From: JANYCO01 sp035535995
GTDB taxonomy: Bacteria > Bacteroidota > Bacteroidia > Cytophagales > Cytophagaceae
DNA: 64,000 bases
Reading direction: 5' to 3'
NCBI GenBank assembly: GCA_035535995.1
Contig: DATLOZ010000013.1
Location: 1 to 64,000 of the forward strand
Position 1 is the stretch's first letter. Every line of letters starts with the position of its first letter. Shown here one piece after another: positions 34,940 to 45,400 of this stretch. A model generated the notes under the pieces. The model was given only the letters and a program-made list of their open reading frames with translations. It was not told the DNA's origin and did not search any database. The position numbers and the translations under genes were made by a program.

Positions 34940-35971
34940 ATGAACCTGGATACTCATGAATTATATATGCTTCGTGCCCTAGAGCTTGCTTTGTTAGGGC
35001 GTGGTCACGTAAGTCCTAATCCTATGGTGGGCTGTGTGATCGTTCAGGATGGAAAAATTGTAGGCGAAGGATGGCATGAAAAATACGGTGGTCCGCACGC
35101 CGAAGTCAACGCTATCAATTCCGTGCAAGACAAATCAAAACTGGAAGGCGCAACGATGTATGTGACGCTGGAACCCTGCACCCACTATGGCAAGACGCCG
35201 CCTTGCGCGGATCTTATCCTTCAATATCCCATCAAAAAAATTGTAGTCTGCAACATTGATCCGAATCCTTTGGTATCGGGCAAAGGTATAGAAAAACTGA
35301 TCGCCGGCGGGAAAGAAGTAGCCGTGGGAGTATTGGAAGAACAAGGAGGAGATCTTAACAAAAGATTTTTTTCTTTCATCGAAAAAAAACGTCCATACAT
35401 ATTGCTGAAATGGGCCGAGACAAGTGATGGATTTATTGCGCATGATAATCATGATTCCAAATGGATCAGCGGCGATCTTTCGCGCAAGCTCGTACACAAA
35501 TGGAGAACAGAAGAAGACGCCATAATGGTAGGTACAAATACTGCGCTCTACGACAATCCACGCCTGAACGCACGTGAATGGGAAGGCCGGAATCCTACGA
35601 GAATTCTTATTGACAAAGATCTCCAAGTGCCTGAGGGCGCGCATTTATTCGATGGTACGCAGACTACGATCTGTTATAATTATAAAAAACAGGAAGTTAA
35701 AAATCTGGTCGAATATGTGAAGCTTGATCCAGCGGAAGATATTATGAAACATATCATCGAAGATCTTTATGAAAGAAAGATCCAGTCGGTAATTGTGGAG
35801 GGAGGCGCTAAATTATTAACCTCCATCATCAAAGCGGGAATGTGGGATGAAGCTCGGATCTTCCGCAGTAAAAAAGAGTTTGGCAGCGGCATAGAAGCAC
35901 CAATGGTGCGAGGCAAGCTGATGAGTGTAGACAGGATCGGGGAGGATGAAATGATGATTTACCGGAAATGA
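34940..35971 (+). CDS. ribD: Bifunctional riboflavin-specific deaminase/reductase
   Basis: The 343-residue enzyme carries out the second and third steps of riboflavin synthesis. The N-terminal zinc deaminase has HAE in GGPHAEVNAI and the cysteine pair in EPCTHYGKTPPCA. The C-terminal reductase domain (about residues 147-343) contains KWAETSDGFIA, VGTNTALYDNPRLNAR and IVEGGAKLL. Both domains are complete. The gene stands alone; other rib genes are not in the window. A family A element lies downstream. Confidence 0.95.
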   Translation: MNLDTHELYMLRALELALLGRGHVSPNPMVGCVIVQDGKIVGEGWHEKYGGPHAEVNAINSVQDKSKLEGATMYVTLEPCTHYGKTPPCADLILQYPIKKIVVCNIDPNPLVSGKGIEKLIAGGKEVAVGVLEEQGGDLNKRFFSFIEKKRPYILLKWAETSDGFIAHDNHDSKWISGDLSRKLVHKWRTEEDAIMVGTNTALYDNPRLNAREWEGRNPTRILIDKDLQVPEGAHLFDGTQTTICYNYKKQEVKNLVEYVKLDPAEDIMKHIIEDLYERKIQSVIVEGGAKLLTSIIKAGMWDEARIFRSKKEFGSGIEAPMVRGKLMSVDRIGEDEMMIYRK

Positions 35972-36009
35972 TTTTTAGAATTCCCCTTTTAAGTATTAAG
36001 ATTAATAAT

Positions 36010-36136
36010 GGATGCAAGATACCAGATGCCGGATATCAGATAGTTTAGATAAAAACAACTCTGTTATACAAATAAGCTAAAAGACAATGTCCTTAAATTA
36101 CTCTCGCATTTATCCGGTATCTGGCATCTGGTATCT
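36010..36136. repeat. Family A inverted heptad element (A5)
   Basis: Left arm 36010-36042 and right arm 36110-36136 carry inverted GATRCCR heptads around a 67-bp spacer. The 370-bp gap (35972-36341) also has about 200 bp of A/T-rich sequence before the DUF1573 gene with no other feature seen. Confidence 0.85.
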
Positions 36137-36341
36137 CAAATAAGTATTAATAGTTAAGAGGGTAATTCCATGATTTTTAATTTGATGATTTGGTGATGAA
36201 AGTTTGAATTAGTAAATTATGTTGTGTTTGTTGGAATAGGCCTGGCAACTCACCGCAAGGTGCGCAGAAGGAAAAAACAAACATTATCAACTCAACCTTG
36301 GTATGAAATTTGAAATCCCTGTTATTAAAAATCAATCATTC

Positions 36342-36725
36342 ATGAAAAAAGTAATTTTCTTGGCTTTCTTGTTAGTGTTTTTTGCAGGAATAGAAAGCGC
36401 CTTCGCACAAGCTAATTTTAAATTTGAGAAAACAACCCACGATTTCGGAGTAGTAAAATCGGGGAATGATACGCTTTGGGTAGATTTTAAATTTGTAAAC
36501 GATGGCACAGAGCCACTAGTGATCTCCGATGTAAAAACATCTTGCGATTGTACACTCGCACAATGGCCCAAAACAGCCATCCAGCCGGGCAGATCCGGGG
36601 TGATTAAGGGAGGGTTTAAGATTGAGGGAAAATCAGATGCCTTTACCAAAAACATCATCATCATGGCAAACACAATGCCTGGTACTACTTTTCTTACCAT
36701 GAAAGGAATGATCGTTCCTAAGTAA
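36342..36725 (+). CDS. Secreted DUF1573 domain protein
   Basis: A signal peptide (about residues 1-22, ending SAFAQ) precedes one DUF1573 domain: FEKTTHDFGVVKSGND, FVNDGTEPLVISDVKTSCDCT, then WPKTAIQPGRSGVIK. The paired cysteines in SCDCT are the family hallmark. DUF1573 forms an Ig-like/ASH-related beta-sandwich common in Bacteroidota, with no settled function. ATG at 36342 is chosen because it begins the signal peptide; an in-frame ATG 39 bp upstream would add a charged tail before it. Confidence 0.88.
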   Translation: MKKVIFLAFLLVFFAGIESAFAQANFKFEKTTHDFGVVKSGNDTLWVDFKFVNDGTEPLVISDVKTSCDCTLAQWPKTAIQPGRSGVIKGGFKIEGKSDAFTKNIIIMANTMPGTTFLTMKGMIVPK

Positions 36726-36919
36726 GTTATGAATGTTGAGTTATGAGTTATGAATTAAAAATATTTTAGGTAATGATTATATTCTTTGCTAAGACGCAAA
36801 GGTTTAAAAACGTAAAATCAACAAGCAGAGCATATATTTTAAAACTTATAAAGTATTGGTGCATTAAAATATATCATTGCCATATTTTATAATTCATAAC
36901 TCAACATTCATAACTCATA
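36726..36919. repeat. Family B inverted heptad element (B4)
   Basis: The left arm 36726-36757 starts at the base after the DUF1573 stop codon. The right arm (about 36889-36919) runs past the stop codon of the converging kinase gene (36915-36917). The order of heptads differs between the arms by one unit. The spacer holds a weak A/T stem and a stretch resembling family E (about 36790), no perfect hairpin. Confidence 0.85.
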
Positions 36920-37907
36920 ATTTCTTCGCTTCTTCCAGCAATTTCTTTTTCTCGATTGGCACTACGCCTACTTGTTCGCATACTAAGCCTCCGGCCAAAT
37001 TGGAGAAGGCAGCGATCGTTTTAGCAGGCAAACCCAGTGCAAGGCATAACGCGGCGGTACTTACAACAGTATCTCCCGCACCGGAGACATCGGAAATTTT
37101 TCTTACGTGTGCAGGAAGGTGTACTTTTTCTTTTTCGTCGTGAATGTAAACGCCCTGTTCGGAAAGCGTGATCAGGACACCGTCGAGCTGCATTTTTTCT
37201 TTGAGCAGTTGTACGGATTTTTCTATTTCTTTCAGATCATTGAGATCGTTGTCGATCTTCAGACCTTCTTTCATTTCTTTTTTATTTGGCTTGAAAAGCG
37301 TAGCCCCATTGTAGTGCAGGAAATTTCTTTTCTTAGGATCTACAATGGTAGGAATATTCATCGCCTTGGCTTGTTTGATCACGGAAGAAATTACCTCTTC
37401 GTTGAGCACACCTTTATCGTAATCTTCAAAGATGATCACATCGATACCTGGTAGCAACGCAGTGATTTTTTCAAGCAGTTTTTTCTTTTCGTTAGAAGTG
37501 ATTTCTTTATCTGTTTCCTGGTCTACGCGCAGCATATGATGCGAGCCGGAAATGATGCGGTGTTTGATGGTAGTAATTCGTTCTTCGCTGAAAACAATTC
37601 CTTCGCTGCTAAGTTTGTTGTCGGATAAAAGTTGTTGGAAATTTTTTCCGTCAAGGTCATTGCCTACTACGGCGCAAAGGATAGGAATGGCGCCAAGGGC
37701 TTGTACATTGAGCGCTACGTTGGCAGCGCCGCCGAGACGGATCTCTCTTTTTTGTACATTTAAGATCGGCACAGGAGCTTCAGGAGAGATCCTGTCTACA
37801 CGGCCCCAGAGGTAAGAATCGATCATCACATCGCCGATCACCAATACTTTCAGCAGATCAAAGGCTTGAAAAATTTCTTCCGGCGAGTTGTATTGTTTTT
37901 TTTGCAT
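36915..37907 (-). CDS. rfaE1: D-glycero-beta-D-manno-heptose-7-phosphate kinase (kinase domain only)
   Basis: The 330-residue PfkB-family kinase aligns with the N-terminal half of HldE/RfaE. Recognisable parts are VIGDVMIDSYLWG near the start, RLGGAANVALNVQALG, the anion-hole/catalytic motif DVSGAGDTVVSTAALCLALG and the final LAGGLVCEQVGVVPI. It phosphorylates heptose 7-phosphate in ADP-heptose synthesis for the LPS core. The cytidylyltransferase domain of HldE is absent, so a separate RfaE2-type protein is expected elsewhere. The last codons and stop lie inside a family B repeat arm. Confidence 0.9.
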   Translation of the reverse strand: MQKKQYNSPEEIFQAFDLLKVLVIGDVMIDSYLWGRVDRISPEAPVPILNVQKREIRLGGAANVALNVQALGAIPILCAVVGNDLDGKNFQQLLSDNKLSSEGIVFSEERITTIKHRIISGSHHMLRVDQETDKEITSNEKKKLLEKITALLPGIDVIIFEDYDKGVLNEEVISSVIKQAKAMNIPTIVDPKKRNFLHYNGATLFKPNKKEMKEGLKIDNDLNDLKEIEKSVQLLKEKMQLDGVLITLSEQGVYIHDEKEKVHLPAHVRKISDVSGAGDTVVSTAALCLALGLPAKTIAAFSNLAGGLVCEQVGVVPIEKKKLLEEAKKL

Positions 37908-37913
37908 ATGCTT

Positions 37914-37976
37914 AAACCTATAAGGTTTACCAAGAGAACTGTTAGTATGAAAGTATTACAAAAACCTTATAGGTTT
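37914..37976. repeat. Family G paired palindromes
   Basis: Two 15-bp near-palindromes (37914-37928 and 37962-37976) with the AAACCT/AGGTTT theme face each other between two leftward genes. Related sequence recurs at 38059-38087 (CTCCAAGGTTT, then GGAGGTTT) and between zwf and pgl. Confidence 0.7.
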
Positions 37977-38009
37977 GATGATCATACTTCACGATTCAAA
38001 ATAAAAACA

Positions 38010-38039
38010 AAAGGCAATAGTATCAAAACTATTGCCTTT
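38010..38039 (-). terminator. Terminator after the aminotransferase gene
   Basis: AAAGGCAATAGT (38010-38021) pairs perfectly with ACTATTGCCTTT (38028-38039). Read on the minus strand it follows the aminotransferase stop codon at 38094, ending in a T-rich tract. Confidence 0.75.
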
Positions 38040-38093
38040 AATTATCATCGTATAAAATCTCCAAGGTTTTTATAAACATGGAGGTTTGTTTGA

Positions 38094-39305
38094 TTATTGA
38101 AGTTTCGCCAATGTTTCTTTGATCCTCCTCATGGCTTCTTTCAGGTTGTCGTCAGAAGCGGCAAAAGAAAGACGGATACATTGAGGAGCGCCAAAAGCAT
38201 CGCCACCAACGGTTGCTACGTGTGCTTCGTTGAGCAGGAACATAGCCAGGTCGCTGGCTTTTTCGATTCTAGTGCCGTTGAATGATTTGCCAAGATAGTA
38301 GCTAATATCAGGGAAAGCGTAGAAAGCTCCTTGTGGCACGTTGAATTTCATACCTGGGATATCTTTCATAAGACCTAGTACTAAGTCTCTTCTTCTCTTA
38401 TAAGCAGCAGTCATTTCTTTCGCAGCAGTGGTATCACCGGTGATCGCAGCTACAGCAGCTTTCTGTGCAATAGAGCAGGTACCGGAAGTAACTTGTCCTT
38501 GTACTTTGTCACAAGCAGCCGCGATCCATTTTGGAGCAGCGATGTAACCTACTCTCCAGCCTGTCATGGCGTATCCTTTAGAGAAACCATTTACGGTAAC
38601 GGTTCTGTCTTTTGCCTGTGGCAGACTTCCGATGGAGAAATTTTTTCCTTCGAAATTGATGTATTCGTAGATCTCATCAGCGATGATGAAAAGGTTTTCA
38701 TGTTTTGCTACTACGTCCGCAATTGCAGTCAGCTCTTTTTCGCTGAACACAGAACCTGTGGGGTTGCAAGGGCTGGAGTACATGATCGCTTTTGTTTTCG
38801 GAGTGATCGCCGCTTCAAGTTGTGCAGCGGTTACTTTGAAATCGTTTTCGATAGTACCGGTAATAATTACAGGCACACCTTCTGCAAGTTTCACCATTTC
38901 TACATAGCTAACCCAGTAAGGAGCGAAGATGATCACTTCGTCGCCTTTGTTTACAAGGCAAAGAAGGGCATTTACAAGAGATTGTTTTGCACCGGTAGAA
39001 ACAACAATGTTTTCAGCCGTTACATCTAATCCATTCTCGCGCTTCAGTTTGTCAGCTATTCCGCTTCTTAATTCAGGATAACCTGGAACGGGAGAATAAA
39101 AAGAGAATCCATCGTCGATGGCTTTCTTGGCGGCGTCCTTGATATGTTGAGGTGTTTGAAAATCAGGTTCGCCTACGCTTAGGCTGATCACTTTGTGACC
39201 TTGTGCCGCCAGCTCTCTGGCTTTTTTGGTCATGGCCAGTGTTTCAGACTCTGACAATGCGTTCAGTCTGTCTGAAACGGGATTTTTTACTATTACAGTT
39301 GACAT
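38094..39305 (-). CDS. aspC: Pyridoxal-phosphate aminotransferase, aspartate aminotransferase type
   Basis: The 403-residue fold-type I enzyme is of the subgroup I (AspC/AAT) kind: SVGEPDFQTPQHI near residue 45, STGAKQSLVNALL, SPCNPTGSVF, and the PLP-lysine in NGFSKGYAMTGWRVGYIAAP. A substrate-carboxylate arginine is expected in the C-terminal IRLSFAAS. It interconverts aspartate and oxaloacetate, possibly other acidic or aromatic pairs. It is a single gene with its own terminator. Confidence 0.93.
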   Translation of the reverse strand: MSTVIVKNPVSDRLNALSESETLAMTKKARELAAQGHKVISLSVGEPDFQTPQHIKDAAKKAIDDGFSFYSPVPGYPELRSGIADKLKRENGLDVTAENIVVSTGAKQSLVNALLCLVNKGDEVIIFAPYWVSYVEMVKLAEGVPVIITGTIENDFKVTAAQLEAAITPKTKAIMYSSPCNPTGSVFSEKELTAIADVVAKHENLFIIADEIYEYINFEGKNFSIGSLPQAKDRTVTVNGFSKGYAMTGWRVGYIAAPKWIAAACDKVQGQVTSGTCSIAQKAAVAAITGDTTAAKEMTAAYKRRRDLVLGLMKDIPGMKFNVPQGAFYAFPDISYYLGKSFNGTRIEKASDLAMFLLNEAHVATVGGDAFGAPQCIRLSFAASDDNLKEAMRRIKETLAKLQ

Positions 39306-39459
39306 CTTTTTGTGTTAGATTTCAGTTTTTTGCGGGTACAAAGTTACACATTCCTTTAGTGTTTTAATAAACAAATGAAGAGATATTTAATGTTGTGTTT
39401 AAATGATTGAGAAATAGAGTATTATTAGGTTTGTTTGGGTGTTCTAAGTCTCTTCAAAA

Positions 39460-39562
39460 GATGCCGGATTCCGGATGCCAGATAAATTTTTTCTTTGTCA
39501 CTTATTAGAATAAATCTACGCCCCATAAATATCGGATATCCGGAATTGTGGCATCTTGTATC
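39460..39562. repeat. Family A inverted element, partly decayed (A6)
   Basis: Left arm 39460-39485 is a good set of GATRCCR heptads; the right arm 39527-39562 has accumulated changes. It lies in the 349-bp divergent region between the aminotransferase and the glucosidase. Besides this and the palindrome at 39618-39630 I see nothing else there. Confidence 0.75.
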
Positions 39563-39617
39563 TATTTTTGAGATTACTTCTATTTTTAGAGATAGAATAG
39601 AAGGGATTAACTAATTT

Positions 39618-39630
39618 CGTATCTGATACG
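39618..39630. promoter_or_regulatory. Short palindrome upstream of the glucosidase
   Basis: CGTATC and GATACG flank one base, and an overlapping ATACGTAT follows, 25 bp before the start codon. It could be an operator; the evidence is only its symmetry and position. Confidence 0.25.
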
Positions 39631-39654
39631 TATAGCAAGTACATTAAAATTTCT

Positions 39655-42291
39655 ATGGCTGAATTGATCGCAGAAAAACAACGTCTCCTGGTAAGAAATG
39701 AAAATAACCCCTGGAAAAAATGGGGACCTTATCTTACCGAAAGGCAGTGGGGAACGGTAAGAGAAGACTACAGCCCGTATGGCTCTTCCTGGGATTTTAC
39801 TACACACGATATGGCCAGAAGCAAGGCCTATCGCTGGGGAGAAGAAGGTATTGGCGGTTTCTGTGACAACAAATCAGTACTCAACTTTGCCTGGGCTTTC
39901 TGGAATGGTAAAGACCCCATTCTCAAAGAACGTCTTTACGGACTTGGTGGCAACGAAGGAAATCATGGAGAGGATGTAAAAGAACTTTACTACTACCTCG
40001 ATAGCACGCCTACACATTCGTACATGAAGATGCTGTACAAATACCCACAGGAAGAATTTCCTTATGGCAAAATAGTAGAAGAAAATGCCAAACGCACACT
40101 GACTGATCCGGAATATGAACTGATCGATACAGGAGTGTTTGATGAAGATCGCTACTACGATATTTTTATTGAATATGCGAAAGCTGATCCGAAAGATTTT
40201 CTGATCAAAGTAACGATCGCAAACCGTGGCCCCGAAGCTTCCGTATTGCATATACTCCCTACTATGTGGTACCGCAATACCTGGCGCATCGGCAGAGGCG
40301 GCTACAAGCCTTGTCTGCGACAGCTGAACAGCAAACTGCTCGAGATAGAGCATGAAGGATTTGGAGGTGGATTTCTCTATTCGGAACATGAAACCGAATG
40401 GCTATTCTGCGACAATGAAACCAATTTCGAACGGTTATCGGGGTTGGAAAATTTGTATCCTTATTGCAAAGATGGGATCAACGATTTCATTATTCAAAAA
40501 GATATCAATGCCATCAACCCCGACCTGGAAGGCACGAAGGTAGCGGGCTGGTATAAAAAATTAATCGGCCCGGGAGAAGAAGTGACCTTCAAATTCCGCT
40601 TGTCGGAACAACAATATGAACAGCCTTTTTGCGACTTCGATGAGCTCTTTGATTTACGTATCAAAGAAGCCAATGAGTTTTACGACCAGGCTCAGGCAGA
40701 TGTAAAAAATAAACACCTGAAAGAGATCCAACGCCAGGCCTATGCAGGTATGATGTGGAGCAAGCAGTTTTATTATTTCAATATTGAAGAATGGCTCGAA
40801 GGGGATCCGGGACAATATTCTCCGCCGGCAGAAAGAAAAAAAGGACGCAATTCCGACTGGCGTCACCTGAGTAACTCCAATATTATTTCTATGCCCGATA
40901 AATGGGAGTATCCCTGGTATGCCGCGTGGGACCTGGCTTTCCATACCATCCCAATTTCCAGGATCGACCCCGATTTTGCAAAGCGGCAACTGGTGATCAT
41001 GGTGCGCGAATATTATATGCACCCAAACGGACAGATCCCTGCTTATGAATGGAACTTCGGAGACGTGAATCCTCCCGTTCACGCCTGGGCAACCTGGCGC
41101 GTGTATGAGATCGATAAAGAAATGAACGGAGGTATTGCCGATCTTGATTTCCTCGAAAGAGTATTTCATAAACTTCTGCTCAACTTCACTTGGTGGGTAA
41201 ACCGAAAAGATGCCGAAGGAAATAATATTTTCCAGGGAGGATTCCTCGGACTTGATAATATCGGGGTCTTCGATCGCAGCAAGCCGCTTCCTACCGGAGG
41301 CACAATCCAGCAAGCCGACGGCACAAGCTGGATGGCGATGTATGCGCTGAACATGCTCAGAATTTCCACCGAGCTTTCGCTTAAAAATCCTACCTACCAG
41401 GATCTGGCTTCCAAATTTTTTGAACACTTCCTTCACATCGCCGAAGCGATGAATTCGATCGGAGATAATAATATGAGCCTTTGGGATGAAGAAGACGGCT
41501 TCTATTACGATGTACTTCAATTCCCGAATGGACAAACGATGCCGATGAAAATCCGATCGATGGTGGGCTTGATCCCATTGTTTGCCGTAGAAACATTGAC
41601 ACCGGAATTGTTGGAAAAACTTCCTGATTTCAAACGTCGTATTGAATGGGTGCTTTCCAATAAACCAAAATTGGCAGCGCTTGTTTCGCGTTGGTACGAA
41701 AGCGGAAAAGGAGAAACAAGATTGCTTTCACTTTTGCGCGGACACCGGATCAAAGCTTTGTTGAAGAGAATGCTCGATGAGTCTGAATTCCTTTCTACCT
41801 ATGGCATACGTGCATTGTCGAAATATCATAAGAACCATCCTTATGTATTCAAGCATAACGATACCAATTTTACAGTTTCCTATTTGCCTGCCGAATCGGA
41901 TTCCAATTTATTTGGTGGAAATTCCAACTGGCGCGGGCCAATCTGGTTCCCGGTAAATTACATGATCATCGAATCACTGATCAAATTCCATCAATATTAC
42001 GGAGATGATTTCAGAGTAGAATATCCTACCGGCTCTGGCAAACTGATCTCGCTGCGCCAGGTAGCAGAGAGGCTTAGTAAGCGCATGATGAGAATTTTCA
42101 TTCGCAACAAAGAAGGCAACCGTCCTGTATACGGCAATTATTCAAAGCTTCAGCTTGATCCGAATTTTAAAGATTATATTCTTTTCTACGAATACTTCGA
42201 CGGCGACACCGGACGAGGCGTAGGCGCGTCCCACCAAACAGGCTGGACAGGACTGATCGCGGATCTGATCCATGATTTTTGTGACAGATAA
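39655..42291 (+). CDS. MGH1-like/GH63-type glucosidase
   Basis: The 878-residue protein has the (alpha/alpha)6-barrel signature segments of the MGH1/GH63 clan: KWGPYLTERQWGTVREDYS at the N-terminus, KWEYPWYAAWDLAFH in the middle, GGFLGLDNIGVFDRS with the likely general-acid aspartate, WDEEDGFYYD, and SNWRGPIWFPVNYM. These enzymes hydrolyse alpha-glucosidic or mannosyl-glycerate-type bonds. There is no signal peptide, so action is cytoplasmic. The exact substrate cannot be read from the sequence. It stands alone, divergent from aspC. Confidence 0.88.
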   Translation: MAELIAEKQRLLVRNENNPWKKWGPYLTERQWGTVREDYSPYGSSWDFTTHDMARSKAYRWGEEGIGGFCDNKSVLNFAWAFWNGKDPILKERLYGLGGNEGNHGEDVKELYYYLDSTPTHSYMKMLYKYPQEEFPYGKIVEENAKRTLTDPEYELIDTGVFDEDRYYDIFIEYAKADPKDFLIKVTIANRGPEASVLHILPTMWYRNTWRIGRGGYKPCLRQLNSKLLEIEHEGFGGGFLYSEHETEWLFCDNETNFERLSGLENLYPYCKDGINDFIIQKDINAINPDLEGTKVAGWYKKLIGPGEEVTFKFRLSEQQYEQPFCDFDELFDLRIKEANEFYDQAQADVKNKHLKEIQRQAYAGMMWSKQFYYFNIEEWLEGDPGQYSPPAERKKGRNSDWRHLSNSNIISMPDKWEYPWYAAWDLAFHTIPISRIDPDFAKRQLVIMVREYYMHPNGQIPAYEWNFGDVNPPVHAWATWRVYEIDKEMNGGIADLDFLERVFHKLLLNFTWWVNRKDAEGNNIFQGGFLGLDNIGVFDRSKPLPTGGTIQQADGTSWMAMYALNMLRISTELSLKNPTYQDLASKFFEHFLHIAEAMNSIGDNNMSLWDEEDGFYYDVLQFPNGQTMPMKIRSMVGLIPLFAVETLTPELLEKLPDFKRRIEWVLSNKPKLAALVSRWYESGKGETRLLSLLRGHRIKALLKRMLDESEFLSTYGIRALSKYHKNHPYVFKHNDTNFTVSYLPAESDSNLFGGNSNWRGPIWFPVNYMIIESLIKFHQYYGDDFRVEYPTGSGKLISLRQVAERLSKRMMRIFIRNKEGNRPVYGNYSKLQLDPNFKDYILFYEYFDGDTGRGVGASHQTGWTGLIADLIHDFCDR

Positions 42292-42481
42292 GAAAATCCG
42301 AAAAGAATATTCTGGCTACGCTTGCTGTTGTCTTGCTGACCTAAGGGGTTACCAACGTTCTACTTTTATGTAGTAATCGGTATCCGCACGATTATTAGGT
42401 TACAGGTAAAATGCGTATCTTAACAATACTGGAAAGTTACCTAATACAGTGCTGAGGGTATTTAAAGTTTAAATTATTAGC

Positions 42482-45400
42482 ATGAAAAATAATTTACTGG
42501 CGGTTATCCTTTTTATCTTTTTGGTCCAACAAGGCTTTGCCCATGAGCCCCGCCAGGACGATGGGATTCGGTTTATCGAAAATAAAAATCAATGGGATTC
42601 GCGCGTGCTGTACAAAGCCGAAATTACAGGGGGCGCTATGTTTCTCGAAAAAAATTGTTTCACCTATAATTTTCGTACCAGCAATTCACGTCACCCTCTA
42701 CCGCCTGCGGATGGCGATAGTTTGCGTTACAAAGGCCATGCTTTCCAGGTAAAATTTTTGCAAGCCAATGCTGAAGTATTACCTGCTTCTTCAGGAGAAT
42801 TTTCTGATTACACCAACTACTTCATCGGAAAAGATCCTTCGCATTGGGCCTCGTATGTGAAAGCATTTGCAACGGTGCTATACGAAGACATTTACGAGGG
42901 TGTCGATCTTAAAGTATATTCACAGGCAAATAATATCAAATACGATTTCATACTTTATCCTAAAACAGATCCGTCCATAATTCGCCTTCAATACACCGGA
43001 CTCGATAGGATAGCAATCTCCGAGGGAAATCTTTTACTGGTCACTTCGGTAGGAGTGATCACCGAACAAAAACCATTTGCTTATCAATACATCAACGGCG
43101 AGCTGCTCTCTATCCCTTGTGAATACAGGCTTGAAGACAATGTTGTTTCTTTTGCATTTCCGGCAGGCTATAATCAAAATTATCCCGTGACGATCGACCC
43201 GGTGCTGATCTTTTCCACCTATTCCGGTTCTACTGCCGATAACTTTGGATACTCTGCTGCGCCCGATTCTAAAGGGTTTTTATATTCCGGTAGCTCTGTA
43301 TTTGATATAGGATATCCGGTCACTCCAGGGGCTTATCAAACTACCTTTGCAGGTGGCTCGGGATATTACAGTATTTATGGAATCAAAGGTACAGACGTAG
43401 GCATTACTAAATATGACACTACAGGTACTAAAAGAATTTATTCTACTTATCTGGGAGGAAACGCTGATGAAGTACCACATAGTCTCATCGTAAATGACAA
43501 GGATGAGCTTTATATTTTTGGAACTACAGGATCTCCCAACTTCCCCATTACTACAGGCGCATACGATTCCACCTTTGCCGGAGGCACTACGATCAATATG
43601 GATGGAATAGCAGTAGCGTACGTCAACGGCTCCGATATTTTTGTTTCCAAGCTAAGCAATGACGGCACCCAATTACTGGCATCCACTTATATAGGTGGCA
43701 CCGGCAACGATGGCATCCTGGCGAAAAGCATTCCTTCTAATCTCCGTTATAATTATGCAGATGAACTAAGAGGAGAGATTGAGCTTGATAAATCGTCAAA
43801 CGTATACATCGCCAGCTGTACGCACTCGACGGATTTTCCTATAAAGGGAAATGTTTCGCAACCCACATTTGGCGGTGGAAGTTTTGATGCGATTGTCCTG
43901 AAAATGGACCCCAATCTTCAGTCGATCTTCTGGAGCACCTATTTGGGAGGCTCGGCAGACGATGCAGCGTATTCGATCGAGCTGGATCGGGATACAAATA
44001 TTTATGTTGCAGGAGGTACAAATTCTTTCAACTTTCCTACTACAGCAGGTACACTCTATCCTGCAGTTCAGGGAGGAAGGGCAGATGGCTTTATTGCCTT
44101 TTTAGACAATGCTACCGGGGTAAAAAATATTGCTACATATTTTGGTTCCACTACCTACGATCAGATCTACTGTGTGGGATTGGACAAGTCAAATAATGTA
44201 CATGTGTTTGGACAGACAGACGCTACAGGGGCTGGCGCCACAAGGTATATCAAGAATGCAGGATTTTCTCAACCCAACAGCGGACAGTTTATCACCAAGA
44301 TCAAACCAGCGTTGGATACTGTGATCTGGTCTACCACTTTTGGAGATGGATCAGGCCATCCTAATATTTCTCCCACAGCCTTCCTGGTAGATTTGTGCAG
44401 CAAGATCTACTTGTCAGGCTGGGGTGGCTCTCCGGAAAATAATCGTTTTTTAAACAGCGATGTCAATCCCGCGTTCAAATATCCTTTCAACATGTACACC
44501 ACGCTGGGCTCCAGTCCGCCCACAGATTTTTATCAACCGACTTCCCCAGACAAAGCAGATTTTTATTTATTTGTGATAGAAAGTGATGCCTCTGCTGTAA
44601 GCTACGCCTCGTACTTCGGTGGCCCGCTAAGTATGGAACATGTAGATGGAGGTACAAGCAGGTTTGACAGAAAAGGGAAAATATACCAGGCCATGTGTGC
44701 AGGTTGTGGCGGGCATACCGACATGCCGATCAAACCTCCTTTTGGTGCCACTGAATTGCCTGCTCACAACAATAGTTCAAACTGCAACATCGGCGTATTT
44801 AAGATGGACTTTCTACTGCCGGCGATTGTAGCGGATTTCAACGGGAATGATGTTTGCCTGGGCGACACCACACATTTTACCAGCAATAGTTTAAAACGAA
44901 GCGCCACAGATTTTCTTTGGAAGTTTGGCGACGGAGCTACTTCCACCCTGGAAAATCCTTGGCACCTCTATAGCTCAGGAGGAACGTATAATGTAACGTT
45001 GATCCTTTCTGACTCTACAAGTTGTAATCTTGCAGATACTATAGTAAAACCAGTATACGTATCTCCACTTTCAACGGCAAATGCAACCGCGGATGATTCT
45101 ATAATCTGTAAAGGTGATCAGACCACACTCCGCGCTACTCCTAATTCTACTGCATTTTTATATTCATGGACCCCGGCTTTAGGACTATCTAACCCGCAAT
45201 CAGCCGTTACTACTGCTATGCCGACAGTTACCACTACTTATACAGTATTGATCTATGATAAAAAGCTGAATAACTGCCAGGCTAGTGATACTGTTACCAT
45301 CAAGATCCAGGCTGTTGTAGCGGATTTCAACGCGAGTGATGTTTGTTTGGGTAATACTGTATATTTTACCAGCAATAGTTCAAAACTACAAGCCACCACT

